From positions 53,363,114 to 53,427,113 of the forward strand of contig NC_088712.1 in assembly GCF_963576615.1 (NCBI RefSeq): DNA of 64,000 nt, written 5' to 3'. Positions 1 through 15,500 of the stretch are shown piece after piece. Under the pieces are notes generated by a model. It did no database searches. It was not told the DNA's origin and worked only from the letters and a program-made list of their open reading frames with translations. The position numbers were made by a program, and so were the translations under genes. This DNA comes from Watersipora subatra (lineage: Eukaryota; Bryozoa; Gymnolaemata; Cheilostomatida; Watersiporidae). Positions within the stretch are counted from its first letter, which is position 1, and each line of letters begins with the position of its first letter.

Positions 1-552
1 CACATATGAGCTCTAGTATAATCAACTTGCTAAAAGCATAATTTACATTACTCGAACATAGCATAAGAGGAAGACAACTCCAAAATTATTTTTGGCCTGA
101 AATCAGAGTCTAAGATACAAACTTTTTTGTGATGCCATCTTGAAGCGGACAACTTACTTAACATTTGTAGAAGGGTTGGACGGTCAAACCAGGAGTATAA
201 GCAAAAACTATGTAAAGCAATCAAGAAATTTGAGGGATATAGCAGAGCCAGTTGAGCAAAGGACATGTGTATGTAGTTGTGTTACGAGTTCTACGATCTG
301 CATTGAGACATATAGCAACTCTTTCAATCAGACCTCTTTATTCCGAGTGCTAAGCTTCTAAACCAATGCGTGACAACTCCCGCCTATGAGCTTGTCTTGA
401 AACTCAAACACTTGACACTTTCATCATATAAGGACAAACCAAATAACTCTGATTAATAACATACCCACAGGGGTGCATGAACAATGCATGATGTATTGCA
501 ACAAAAAAGCTTTAGAGGTCTATGAATTCATGATTGTGTGCTGACGGCTAAC
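1..552. other. PRPF39 intron sequence, left edge
   Basis: This stretch follows the 553 donor of PRPF39 on the minus strand. I looked for the next HAT-repeat exon and saw none. No repeat or RNA gene is evident. Confidence 0.5.
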
Positions 553-3500
553 CTTGAGCCAAAACTCTTCATATTGAGCGCATGCTATGACGCATCTCTC
601 AAACAGGAATATCGCTCGGTTCTCCCCTCCATTTGCTATCTCAAAGTCGAGGTATTTTCTCCAATTCTTCAGTTGGGCTGAATCTGTAAAACAACATAAA
701 CTATGCTTTAAGAAGAGAATCAATTATTTGCAATTGTTAACAGAAATATCTTACAGCAATATGAAGAGCAGGAAAATAAGCTCAGTTAAGCGCCTAGTAA
801 TAAGGTGATAATTGTAATAGCCCTGCCTAGCATCCATTGTGATCAATAAATTTTGGTTCAACGACAGAAGTAAGCACTCTACAAACACTATTTTCAATTC
901 AGCTCTGCAGAGAGAATAGTTTAAACATTAACAAGGACAATAAAGCCTTGTTTTGCAGACGTGATGCTCAAAGAACATTTTTATGGTTTTCATGTTTTGT
1001 AGTTGTTATTCCTATAAAAGCATTTCTATACAGATAGAGACGATTGTATTTAGCTAAATTTTCGAAATTCCAGTTGGATATCATGATGAAATCAATGAAT
1101 ATTCTCTAATAAGACTGCTGAGCACACTCTACATAGTTGTAAGCTAATTAAAGCTGCTTACAGTAGACAATTTACTATGTCAGCAATTAGCTTTACAAAG
1201 TATTCATACTCAAATGTTCAGTTTTGAGGTTTTGAAACTAAAACCACTTCACATGAGCCGCGATGGTAGAAATTATGCCTGGTGATGAATATAAACCAAA
1301 TATCGCTCACAGAACTACCATACTTTTCGGACTATAAACCGCACCCCTAAATAAGCCGCATCTGCTTTATTTTCCAAAAACAATGATAATAAAACAATAC
1401 ATAGGCCGCACCTTTGTATAGGCTGCAGAACTCAGGACAGTACTTTTTAACATGGCAGCGACTTTGCTGTTTAAAACGGAACAGTGCCTAACAGCACTGT
1501 TTTGTATTAACCGACGCTTTTTAACCTAATGCCTAACGGAACAGTACTGTTAGGCATTGTTTCGTATTTTCTTTCACCGCTAGAGGCGCACTAACCGGAG
1601 AATCTGGTTAATGCGCCCTAGCGATGAAAGAAAAAGCCACAGAATAGCCGCACCCTTATATAAGTCGCATGGCTCAAATCATCAGAAAAATGTAGCGGCT
1701 AATAGTCCAAAAAGTACGGTAGGTATATATATAACGTATCTTCCAGCTTTAATTAGTCCATGGATTCTTCAATGGATAAACATTCTCAAACAGCACAATT
1801 AGAAAATTTAAATCTTGGTTGTTTGGCATGTCTTAATACGTTAAAAGTTTGTACGAAAGAAAAAATGGAGGGAACGACTCTGATGGCCAACAGCAAATTA
1901 ATGCAGCTTCTCTCAAGCAACCACAACCATTAAAAAAGGCTGCAAACCAATCGTGGCTGAGTAGAGATCTGATCAGATATATTAATAGATAAAATAATTC
2001 TAAAACTTTTTTAAAAAGTCCATGATGGCTCTCGGATGACTAGTACCTTATTGAGATAGATATTAACCTAGCCTTACCGAGAGGCTTATTGTGAAAGTAG
2101 GGGCGTTTGACGCCCTCTTCAAACTCCCAGCGCAGTTTCACCTCCTTTTCATTTGCACTCAGTAGCGTCTCGAACTCCTCTTGCAAAGCAGACTTGAGGG
2201 CAAATTTCATCTTATCATTCATATTCTCTGCAACAGGACAGCCTTGATCAACACCGAACTCCAACTCAACTATTAATTACTATTGTTGATGATAATAAAT
2301 CAATAAATCAAATCAATTCAAATCAAAAATCAAATTACAATCTTCTTCCCGTGCAGGCCATCCACAGGGTGGATTACTAACAGGCCATTTTTTGGAACCA
2401 ACTCCTAATACTGTAAAAAGCATAGAGAAGGTGGCCAGTTTCAATAAAAAACTGAAATTACATTTTTTAACAAGTGAATAACACCTAATTACTCATGAAA
2501 ATTGATCTTGATTAGGCGATGACGACAAGCCCGACGCCACGACTAGCTATGCTATTGTGTATTATGGGCTTCATTACTCTTCCAGCTTTTTTCTTTTGTT
2601 TAATTACTATTGTTGATAAAAATAAATCACAAAAAAAAATCACCTTTACAATTTTAGGATATACTTTGCCGTGATTGGGGTAGACAATAAACAAATCAAG
2701 TAGGATTGTTACGATAAGGATAAGCATGTATGGTCCTAGAGCGTGAGCCGTCGTACAAAGTCGTTACCAATATTTGATTGTTTTAGGCTAGAATAACCGA
2801 ATGCTTGCCTTACAACAAATACACTCACTGTATGCAAAAAATGTTTTATTGGATTGCTTAGAGGTCTTTAATAAAGTTAGCGTTGTGTCGGTCAAATATT
2901 TTGGTTTTTTTATCAGCCAGCATTCGTCAAGCAGAAACAGATACACCACGCATTATTTCATTACATGTGTGTACTGTGTCGGATTAAATGCCATTGACAA
3001 AGATAAACTGTTTCCCCCAGACAACTGTATTAGATGCTGTATCTTTTGTGGAAGATTTAATTACATAAACCAACTAGTGTTGGCCCACAAATTGTAAACA
3101 AGAAAGTTAGCTCAATTATTGGACATGGCCAATACTGGGTAAATGGGAAGGGGAGGGATCATATTTTACGGTAACAAATCCGAAAGGATGATTGTTAGGT
3201 GATTGTTTTATGATCTAACTAGGTGAATGCCTGGCATTGTATAAAAAAGGTTTTTGTATAGAAAATTTATTTTTAATCAACATATGAAATATTTACCATT
3301 CTAACTTTTAAATGATGGTATTTGCTTTTTTTCTGTATGTCCGGCCAATGCATACTCCAAATATTCGAAAGCTCGAGGTGTAGGAAAAACAGATTATTGC
3401 AAAACATCTTTTTTTGCGCTACACATTCACTTATGGTTTAAAACAGCTTATAAACAGTCGTAGGTAATGTTGTTACCACTGGCTAAGTTTCTTCACTCAA

Positions 3501-6500
3501 TGAATTTGAGATCCTTGAGTTAATATCTTAATCTATATATATACAGTGAAACTCGGATAACTCGCCCTCGGATAACTCGAAAACACGGTTAACTCAACGT
3601 ATTTGTTTGGTCCGTTCCCATGCAATGATAAATGGCTTTAGATAACTCGACCGAAACTCGGTTAACTTGAACAGTTTTTTGCCAAACGGCTACCGAGACG
3701 GTTGTTACTATCGCTTTAGAGTATCACTTTATTCCAAGCCATAGAAATAAACATCGACTTTTAGTAGTTCTTAGGCCTCGTTATTACCAACATCGGCAAA
3801 ATATTTTCATTAACGACTTTTCTAAAGGTTTGCAAAAATCAAATTTTACCAAACATCCGCATAGTGATAACCCTCCGAAAGCAAGAAAAGCGAGGTAAAA
3901 TTCGGATAAATTTAAAGTAAAATCGGCAAAATTGATAATGGGTTTTTAATAGTAAAACAGTTTTGTAATAACTGACTTACTGCAAAATTGATCTTGGTTA
4001 AAACGCTCGGTAGAAAAATACGTATGTATTTTTTCTGAGCGTTTTAATCAGGGTTGGAAAAAATCAATGATTTTTTGCAAAAAATCGGATTTTTTGTGAT
4101 TTAAATCGATTTTTATGATTTAAATCGATTTAAATGATTTAAATCGATTTTTACGAATTTTTGTACCAATAACTGTTTTAGTATCTTGCAACGAGAATGC
4201 TAATACAATTTTATGTAAAGAATTACATTTTATTCTGCGATAAGAAACTGATAATTAATAATAATTGATAATAATTGACAATAATTGATAATCTATAGCG
4301 AAAATCAGTGTCAGTGATAAGAATGCATCGGCTTCGCAATTTAATTGAGGAGTTTAAAGAGAAATACAAGTTTACCAGCTTTTACTGTACCCAATCGATT
4401 ACGTAGTTTGCTGTGCACTGATGAGACAAACAATGTACTTATTGTACTTAATGTATTATACCAGGGATTAGCGCTGCAGCATGCAATTCAAGACTGCAAG
4501 CCTCTGTAAACTCTCACTCCCTGTAGGTTCCTATTTAATTAAATTCTTAAGTAAATGAATGTTTGGTCAATGAGTTTATACTATCCAGTTAAAAGCAGTA
4601 CAAAACAGGTTGTTTATTGCTAGACTAAATCTACTACACTAGTGGTAGATTACTTTCTTGAAAAAAATCATTTTTTGAAAAAAATCATGATTTTTTTTGA
4701 AAAAATCATGAATTCATTAGGCGGTACGAATCCGTTACCTGGGTTAAAATACTAATTGCACACTGCATTAAGCAACGTCACTAAAGCTTGCTCTCACAGC
4801 TCTTATTAGTAAATTTAGCAATACATATAGCAGCTTATTCAAATTAGTCATTGGTAATATGCCAGGCTAATGGCAGGTAACTACATAACCTGCCACTGTT
4901 TATAAGCTGTTTCTTAAAACCTGTGCAACGCCAAGCATTCAGCTAGTTTTTACTATAAATAGTGCTTTATCTGTCCGAAGCCAGCTAAACGCGTTAGAGA
5001 AAAAGATCGCACCTCACAAGAATCGAACCTGTACATTCAGATGCATGGATGTGAAGCCATGCGCACTACTAACCCATGCAGCCACCTTGCCGCACTTCGG
5101 GATAGTCTTGCATACAGTAGAGGCTCTACAACGATTTTTATTTTATTTTCTCAGTTCTTATCAATGTATCATTACCAAATCATCTTTTATTGTAATCGTA
5201 GCAAAACAGACTATTGAGCCATTACTTGCTAATTATTTCACATTTAAACTTTCTTGATACTAGAATGTGGCGATTAAATTCTATTAATTCTATGAAACAC
5301 GATGCTTTGTTTGCATTTTTGTGGGCCTCAATTTCCGGCTTTTCCTAAGGTTCAATTGCTAAATCGCTGGGTTAATACTTTTCACGCAGACAATTGTATT
5401 ATCTCGAGTAAGAAAGCCTCTAGATTCTCTCACCTTCGATCAGACAAAGACACGACAATATCTCATTTTTACATATCGTCGTACCAGTATCGTCAGATTC
5501 AGAGTTTTGATGGATAGCTGCTGGTGGAACAGTAACTTCTTTATACACACACTTTTATGCAAGAATTGTTATTATTAATTCAACATATTCAGAATTTTTA
5601 TTGTGTATTCTCAGTTCGTATTGACGGTATCATGACCAAATCACCTTTTATTGTAATCATAGCAAAACAGAATTAATTTAGCTATTACTTGCTAATTATT
5701 TCTCATTTATATTTAAACACTTTTATAGTTGCTTTATTTTGTTTTATAATTTATTTGATGTGCACAAAATATTTACCTCATGATATGAAGTTTGAAAGTT
5801 ACAGTTACTTGACAAAATTTGAAAACCTTTAAAGCTGTTTTATGTTTTCTTAATTTATTTTAACTGCACAAAACACTTTTTCATGATATGAAGTTTGAAA
5901 GTTAGAATGCTAACTGTTGTTATATGTTAAATAAAAATTTTCTGTGCACAAACTATTATTACCCGGGCGATGTCGAGCTTTCCTCTAGCATACAATAAAG
6001 CAAAATATATTTTGGTTATAAAAAGAGTTGTCTACCTGTTCAGCGTCATTTGTATCCAAATGTCAAGGTTGGAATAAAATATGCATTTCAACGATACTCC
6101 AACACGTAACATTCAGATTGGTAGATAGGTGCAGCAACACTTGCGTCAATCGATCGCCTTTAAATATTTATAAAAAATTGCGCAGCTACCTATTCTGTTG
6201 TGACACATCTATCATGATGAACTAAAATGACATGGAAGTTTTATATATAATAGATGCATCGCTATACATACGTCGTTTTTTCTCCGAGTGCGGCGAGATA
6301 TGTAACCATTCAAATCAGATTTGAGAACTTGTCCTGGCTTGACATTACGTTATATGGAACTTTTACGTAGTGCGAAGCAAAAACTTTGCATAAATTTTGT
6401 TACATAATCTGGAATTTAAGTTATAGGAGGTATATATTATAGGAATGTCTAATGTATAATCATTACGCATCATGCTTTTTCACGGCACACTGGACTGCAA

Positions 6501-9500
6501 GCCTGCGTATTCTAACCAATCGCTATTAACTGGACATACATACGAACGACGGCAGACAAATACTTGATTTTATATATATAAATTTTTTTGAGAAAAAAGT
6601 CCCAGCATACGCTTTCATTATTGGTATTGCAAGATGAATTGTGACGAGTTCTTATTCATCAGCGTGTAGAATTAAAATCATGGAACAATTTGATCAATGT
6701 TATTTAAAGGTGGGGATAACTGTTACAAATTGTTATTTAAAGGAGGGGATAATGACGTACAAAGAAATCCTACCCTTAACAATCCGCTACAAATCGCGAA
6801 AAGATACTAACCAAAATTCTCTGTGCTGATTTCCGTGTCATCCTGCAGGGTTTCCTCACCAGGAGGAGCATCTGTTTCACCGAGCTCCTCTTTGCGAGTG
6901 GCCATGATTTCTGTAGCTCGTATCCGTGTCTCTGGTAATTTACTCTCAGGTATGATCTCCCAAGGTTCGTGCTTGTCTATGTGCTCCTTGATGCTGCGTA
7001 GAATGCTTCGAGTCACAATTTTGCTATTAGTTCTAGGTTTTTGACCAGTCTACTGACTATTGAATGACTACTCATTCACACAGCAGGCTACATATGGAAT
7101 TTGGGTCAGATGATCTCGATACTAGCGTAAATCTGTGATAGGCCCATTCCTCCAGCATGCCACACAGAGTACTCAGTTAGCAACATACTAATAGGAATGA
7201 CCAACATGTAAGTTACACTCCACAAAATAACATTTATGTATCACAACAGCTGCTGTATACTTACCGTCAAAATTTAAAACAAAACTTACTTATCATAATG
7301 TGTTGTGTAGCACTTGGTTGGAGTAGACAGAAGCTGCCGATATATTTCTGTTATCTGAATCAGATTATTGTGTTTGGCCTCCCAATCTATATACATATCC
7401 CATACCTTGTCCGATTTAAACTCCAGCCCACACGAGTGGATGGCGCGTACAAACAATCTGCAACAACGGAACAGAAATAAAAACACAGAAAAACTACGGG
7501 AGGGAAGTTTAACAAATAGCATTGATTATATCCTTCTGCGATTGGAGGCATCGAGCTTGTTGACAGATGGTACCATTACTGTTTTTATTTTCCAAGAGAA
7601 TTAAGTCATACAACAGGCTGAACACTTGCGAGGCAAAAACTAAGCTGAAAAAGAACCAACTTTGCACTAGATCTTAAAAATAATGAAATCAATAAAAATT
7701 TAACAACCCTGAAACTATGTTGCAAGTCAGAAACAATGCATTTTCCTGAATTTGAACCAATTTCACATGAAGGTTGTGCGTGACCAGAAAGCATGCTAGT
7801 GTAAGTATTACAAGCTGATTTTAGTATTACGTAGTATTATTTCTGAACAAAAGCAGCGTAGTGTGATCAGATGTTAATGTTAATACATCAGTCCATAGTA
7901 CCACATTCATGTCTTACGTATCACACTTCATTGATCTTTCTTTATTACAAGTTGTCTTCCCTTATTGGCCCAAATATTTTGAACAAGCAACATATCATGC
8001 ACAAGCATTTTGAAAATAAAATTCTATTTTGTGCAATTTAATATCTACATTTAAGCTTTTGCAGCATCAGATTGGGTACATGAATTTTTTTGGTAATAGA
8101 ATAAATCAGCAGCACTAATTTCAATCATATTTTCTCAACTTTTTTGCTACGGAAAGACGTTTAAACGCCTTGCCTGAGGGTTACTCGTGTCAAATAAAAA
8201 TATTTTTTATTAAAGCATAGATATACCTCACACAACAAAAAAACATCTCAAATGATAGAAAACTCTCTATACTTTCCTAAATATTTTGAAATTTGACATG
8301 AGTTACCCATCAAGCTGTTTTTGATAAACGCTTCCTTACATTTTACTCTGAATACAGAATATCAAAGATCACGTTCTTGTTATTATTCACACATACGTTT
8401 TATAAATTGGGTAGTCATAAGAGTCATCTATGTTGGACAACTTTAGTTTTCATCTAATGTATTTGTAAATTGTTAAACTTTCTCGACTCCGCGGCTATGT
8501 TAGGCTTTTTAATACTTTAGACGTTGGGAAACAATACCTACAATAAGTGAAAAGGCCAAGAAAATAAATTATTTTTCCCAGAATAACAATTGAAGCCGTT
8601 GCAGTAATATGACTGCCTTTTCAGTTTGGCAAGACAAAATGGCCCAGCGTTGGCATGTCAACTTTTTAGTTGAGATCAGCGGAGGTGATTAGACTCAATA
8701 ACTCGACATAGTAAACTTACTCTCTCACTTCTTCCTCCGTCTTACCACTGTTGATGTAAAACTCCAAGTATGCTACCCACAGGTCAATACTGAGTCCAAC
8801 AGCAAGGACAGCGGCCTCGTACACCTGCATGAAACACTCTAACAGTCAAGCACCGAGAAGACATTGTCTAGCCACCATTGTCAATGCTTAATGGTATTCA
8901 AAACGTGTTGTATTTGCATTGCATTTTCATTTTATTTCCATCTTACTCATGGGTGAGTGCGAGGGGAGACCTCATTGATGTGTCTCTCAACCAATCTATC
9001 CTCACATTGACCTCCTCTCAATCCATATGACTAGTAGGTGTTTGTCTGCGACAGACGAGAAGCTGAAAGAAGGTACATGACATGATGACAAACAGCTCTT
9101 AGCTGAGTCAACTCTTCAGCCATAGACCGAGAGAGAGAAAGGGAACAGCAACGATACCAAACGCAAGACTACAAGCTCATCCTCGCGTCTATGCCACCAG
9201 AGATACCTGCAAACGAAAAAATGCAAGGAAAGCAGCTACAGTACCTGTATGGCCTCCTCTTCGCCCTTTTCTTTGTTCATGAAATCAGCGAGCTTCTTCC
9301 AGTAGCCGTAACAAAAAGGGTAGTAGAGGAGAAACTCGTCGTACACTTCCTTCAGACCTTCCAGTTGTCCCTAAACATGCCATAAAGTCCTATCTCCACC
9401 TCATTACTATCAAAATCATGACCAAAGCACAGATTGAAGTATTACAAACTACCCTAGGACACTTATGTATTCGCGGCATCTAACTTTCGCATTTTCGCGG

Positions 9501-12500
9501 CAACATACTCTCGCGAAAATTTCATGAGCGAAACTAAACTATCATAACGAACGAGCGAAAACGCGAAATTAAATGGCTTTGTTCATTGATATTCACAATA
9601 AAATCGTCATATTAGAAATGCAGGCAAGTTTCGTGTGTGGTTGGCTCATTGGGTAATTTTTTGCCAAACTCATTATAGCTAATACACCGACTGAGCAGCA
9701 TGGCAAAACAAATTAAGATAATAAGTTTTTTTGGAAAAGCCTAGACAAATTAGGAAGATGATGATATTAGTTTAGTCATTGAATTTGTAACTGATGAGGA
9801 TGACAGTCTAATAGGGAAAGTCATAAAATTGAATAATAATTATTGTGGTGATGAATTTTATTACCAGCCAAAAGCAATAACAACCTGGAGCCATGGCCAC
9901 CGCGTGCTATAAATACTTGAATTCTAATATCGGTACCACATAGGTCACTACGGCAGGGACCTCGATGTCATTGATAGTCCAGGAAACAAATGGCAGCAAG
10001 CGATCAAATTGTATTATTGAAATCGCCTACACATTTCTACCTGTGGTTCACAAATAAAAACTACCATACTTTTCTGACTATTAGCGGCTAATTTTTTCTG
10101 ATGATTTGAGCTATGCGGCTTATATAAGGGTGCGGCTAATCTGTGGCTTTTTCTTTAACCGCTAGGGCGCACTAACGGGAATCTCCAATTAGTGGCTTCT
10201 GGCGGTGAAAGAAAATACGAAACAATGCCTCACGGTACTGTCCCGTTAGGCACTAAGTTAAAAAGCGTCGGATAATACGAAACTGTGCCGTTCTCCACTG
10301 TTCCGTTTTATACAGGAAAGTTGCTGCCACGTTAAAAAGCATAGTCCTTAGTTCTGCGGCCTATTCAAAGGTGCGGCTTATGTATTGTTTTATTATCGTT
10401 TATTGGAAAATAAAGCAGATGCAGCTTATATAGAGGTGCGTTTTATAGTCTGAAAAGTACTGTAGTCCCAAATTGAAAAATATTTCGTACCAGTGACCTG
10501 GACCTGAGGAATCTAATGATGTTTGTTCCACTGCATTTATTTTCACATCACTATATTTTCGCACTCATCAGAGCTGCGAAATTAAGTTGCAGCGAAATTT
10601 TACTCTGTATGCTACTCACGAAACTAAATACTAGCGAAATATAAGTGTCCTAGGGTACTAAACTACCATCTATACCTTACCCATAATCCAAGAACGATAG
10701 ATCTTCCTAGTTTATTGATGATAAAACTAATTTGCACCTCGACAATATAACAGATTTTACATTTGCTGCTACATAGAATCAGTTCAATTTTCACAATTGT
10801 GTCTATCTATGGAACAGAGTTACAAGCTTCTTGGCAGCTATTGTTAGCAAGAAAGAGATCACTATTGGAAGCTTTTATCAGCATGTTTTGAAGAAGAGCT
10901 TGCAGAAAATTCTAGTACATCTTATAAAAAGTGTCGGTAATTTTCTATCATTTGCGATTGTTTGAGGTGATTTGACTGGCAAAATGTTTCAAGATTACAA
11001 TTGACAAAACTTGATCACGGATAAAACTACAAGATCAAGAGAGTGCGATTATGACATCATTCTATGCATGCAAAAAGACTGACAGAATAGCAACGCATAA
11101 TGCTGCAACTTAAACGCAATATCCGATATCAACTATAGCAACTAGTGACAATATGTCACACATATTTTTCTTCTGAGCGTTTTAACCACAATCAACTTTC
11201 TCGATTTTAATCTCAAAACATCCTGGCAGTGAGATCACCTCAAACAATCTCAAACTATACAAAACACCGATATTTTCTGATAAAGTCTAAGAGAATTTTG
11301 TGTAAGTTCATGTTTACCTTGAAACTTTGTAAAACATTTGCAACGGGTCTTAATGGTAGATAAAAGATGAAGTGAGTTTTATTGTGGTTACTCACAGTAA
11401 AAAAACTCAGCTGAACCAAATAAAAGGTCTTATTAAACTAAACAGGTTATTCAAACAAATAGTTGTAGTATTTGCCTTTTAAGCAGTTATCATCCCCGAA
11501 AAGAATTCAACACTACAGACAGATTCATGGTTTTTTAGCATCCAAAGAACTAAGAACGATAACAATACAACATGACAGCAGCATAACTAGTTGCACAACT
11601 GGTTGCAGGTTATCTAGAGTGACTGGAACGGGGTGTATTTTTCAGGGAATCAATGCATGCCAAGATGAATGGTCAATACGTTTTTGTAGCCAACATTTGA
11701 ACAGAGCCTTGTATATGTGTATATACTAGCTAAGAAACAACTGTTACAAATACCGACAAACACCTGTTGAAAAATCATAAAACGAACTACATGAAGGCTG
11801 GAGCCAGGGAAGAGACGACAACTCTGAAAACCAACCTCCTTCTCCACAATGGCAATAAGCTGTGTCCAGGAAGTAAAATCTTGCCTGTTCTTGTCTACCA
11901 GAGCCCAGTACTTGGCAGCATCCTTGGACCTCCTCGGTTTGCCTGCAGCAACAAAATAATATAAATAAAATCATGCAACGACGAGGCAACAATGAATATC
12001 GATATTGGTTGGCCGTTGCCTGCAGCCCTGAAAACTAGCCATAATATTCATACCGTCATCTTCCTTCTCTCCTGACTCAGACGACTCCATAACTATACCA
12101 GCGTCAGCCTCGGGATTGGTTTCTTCAACAGCTTCTGGCTCCACACTAAAATTTATGAATAAATTCTATATCCGATAGTACCCTATCGTGCACTGTGAGA
12201 AATTGTCAAATGAGCCGATAAAGCCTGGTTTCCATATCTATTGCGAGACCTCGGCGGTAATCTTGCGTAGCATACCCTTGCAATGCTAGGCGGCTTCTGT
12301 TCACATAAAACTGCATCGCTAATGATCGCATAAAAATGTTCGCTCGCCATGCCATTTTAATAATTCTCACCTTCACCGTGCATTTTGAGAAGGTTTTGCA
12401 TGCGGCTCTTCGCGAAATTTCAATAACGCTAAACTCTTGCGTCGACCGCCGGTAACTACCGGCGGAACTCGACGCATAGGTTCACATTTCACCGCTGATA

Positions 12501-15500
12501 GCCTGCGATGCTGTCGCCAGTGCTTGCGGCGTATATGGGAACCAGGCTTTACAGACAGAGAATAACTGCATTCACAATTATTCGGCAATATCTAATCCGG
12601 CCGACTGGAGAAGATGTCCTCACATCAGGGTGCGAAGCAGAATGCCACGAGTTTGAATCCCGCATTATACAATTTATTTTTACAATTGCAATCATGACTT
12701 CAGACAGCAGATAACAGGTCTCATTATTATAGCAAATATTGTGCAACAATCTTGTCAATATATGTTTAAAAAACTTTTTTACATTCACCATACCATGCTT
12801 CCTAGAGAAAAATGATACACTTTTACGGTTCCCACAAATTAATAACCTTAAGCCGAGCTCTATCCACTCTGACTGAGATTGTTAACCTATTCCTACTTCA
12901 AAGCAGTTTCTATTACTAGGACATATAATTTACTGAATCCTACAGCATCCCTAAACGTATATTCGACAACTAATATGACAAGCTGCAACCTAAAAATTAA
13001 GCAAGAAATGTCAAATTGCGTCATGTGTCATGATGTATGTCAACGCCTCAACGGTTAAACTGTAACACTCACTGTTCTAGAAAAGGAAGGCTACTTTTTA
13101 GCATGTTTAAAAATATCCAAGAAGAAATGACCAAGCATTAGAAAAGTACTAGGATGCCTGGGAATTGCGGAGTGACACTGACCAGGTGCGGTTACATCAC
13201 TCAGGACATTCAGTGCTCAGTCGAAATAGCGTTGTATGCTTTTCTTATTTATAATGGTTGAGTAAAAAGAAAACTTGCTCAACTTAGTTTATGCACAGCG
13301 AGTCATTTATAAAACACCTAAAAGCCAACAACTTCCATTGTTAGAAAAAATAACCCTGATGAGATGGTGCACCATCTCACCAGGGAGATTGTAATACCAT
13401 ACTAACATTAACATTTTTAAAGTATTTTACAAACCAAAATGGAAGGGTTGAAAAATTCACAATGCATTAAATTAAGTTTAAAAAATTGTATTTATAGTTT
13501 GTCCCTGTGTTTTTATTACCCTAGGACACTTATGTATTCGCCTCATCTAACTTTCGCGTTTTCGCGGAGTCATCCTTTCGCGAAAATTTCATGAGCGAAA
13601 CTAAACTATCATAACGAACGAGCGAAAACGCGGAATTAAATAGCCTTGTTCATTGATACTGTAGAATGGAATTTTATAACGACATTTATTTTAACGTTTT
13701 TAACGACCACTATAACATCGTTAAAATATAAACCAACAAAATAATTTGACTGTCAAAATTTATTACGTTATTATTTTGCAATTAATTATGATTATTTCCC
13801 CATTAAGAGTGATTTATAATGATAGGAATTTGATGTCAATGCACACGCATTAGTAGCGTTATCGTTTGTTGGGGACACCAATCAATGCAGTGAGCACCGC
13901 GTGTTGAAAGAAAATAAGACACACTGACACTCACAGTACTACACAAGCAGCATGGCTCTGGAAAGGTTTGGATTCACCACTGACACCTCTTCAATAACTT
14001 GTAATGGTTCAGAAGATGAGGCAATAGAGAAAGAGTTAGCTCTGATAAATAACACTAATAAAAAGGAAGAGAAGAAGTTATAATAACTACACACTGTGCT
14101 AGTATCTGTAGCTGTTGTATTACTAGCAGCTGTATCATGTATGTATTTTTACAACTTGTAATTACTGTAATAAAGATGTTCAGCAATTATTAGCAGCAGT
14201 TGAGTGTTTGGGAAAACGTTAAAATTAATACCTATACACAACACCATTGATCATTAAAATAAAAATACGTTAATATAAAAACAAGCTAAATTGTGACAAA
14301 AAAGTTAAAATTTTCAGCGTAATTAAATTCCATTCTACAGTAGTCCAAGAAACAAATAGCAGCAAGCGATCACATTGCATTATCGATCTTGGCCATACAA
14401 TTCTACCTGCGGTTCACAATTACAAACTAGTCCCAAAATGAAAATTTTTTTTTACAGGCGAACAGAACCTGAGGAATATAATTATGTTTGTTCCACTGCA
14501 TTTATTTTCACATCATTATATTTTCGCACTGATCAGAGTTGCGAAATTTTACTCTGTATGCTACTCACGAAACTAAATACTAGCGAAATATAAGTGTCCT
14601 AGGGTAGGCAAATAGTAAGCGTGATTTTAATTGCAATTACTGTATTTGAACTTTGAAAACTTCAATGCTTTCCTAAACATTCTACTGGACATATTTATAA
14701 CTACTAAAAAATTAGTCAATTAAAAATCAGCCCTGACTAAATTCATATACAGTAAACGCTCCTATCCTTGTTATAGGAGCGTCTAGTGTACTTGAAAAAA
14801 CTGAGGAGTATACCTAGGCAGGATTACACTAGGAAATTCGTTTAACAATGATACGATTTCAAACTCTCTACAACAGGGTTGATAGGAAACAGTTGCAAGT
14901 CATGAAAACTGAATCCATGGTGATTCCCAGCAAATCCTCTGCGTCAAGTTGAAGATTATTTGTCCCGGTAAACTAGTCAATAGCAGGCCACATTGTATTT
15001 TCATTAATAAACCAACCCTTTTTACTTGCAATGTTGAATACCAATTCGGCTTGCAAACGCTTCGCCTTGCTTACAAATACATAACTTTAAAGGGGAATAG
15101 ATAGACCAAAATCAGTTCTTTAGTACTGCTGACTAAACAATATTGAATTATAATAGTCAAAAGCAAATAAAAATGAGCATAGACAATCACGCAATATTAT
15201 GGCGACAAATGTGATTGAATAACCATTTTTGCAACTGGAATTAATGAAATTGATGAGGTGCATGAAATAATTTTTTTTTTGCCTCTACAAAGGCTTTAAT
15301 GAGAATGACAACAACTATAGGCGATTAGACTGCCATCAGCAATAAACATATTAAATAAGATCAAACTCGCATCTTTTATTGGAAGACTAACGGAATTCCC
15401 GGCGTTGCACGGGTATTAAAAACAGCTTATAAACAGTGACAGGTCATGTAGTTGCCTGCCACTTGCCATTAGCATGGTACATTGCCAATGGCTAATTTCA

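Noticed and set aside
5008..5092. Selenocysteine-type tRNA reading of the CTTCACA loop
   Set aside because: The loop is one base too long, the acceptor arm does not pair, and the total length is wrong for tRNA-Sec.
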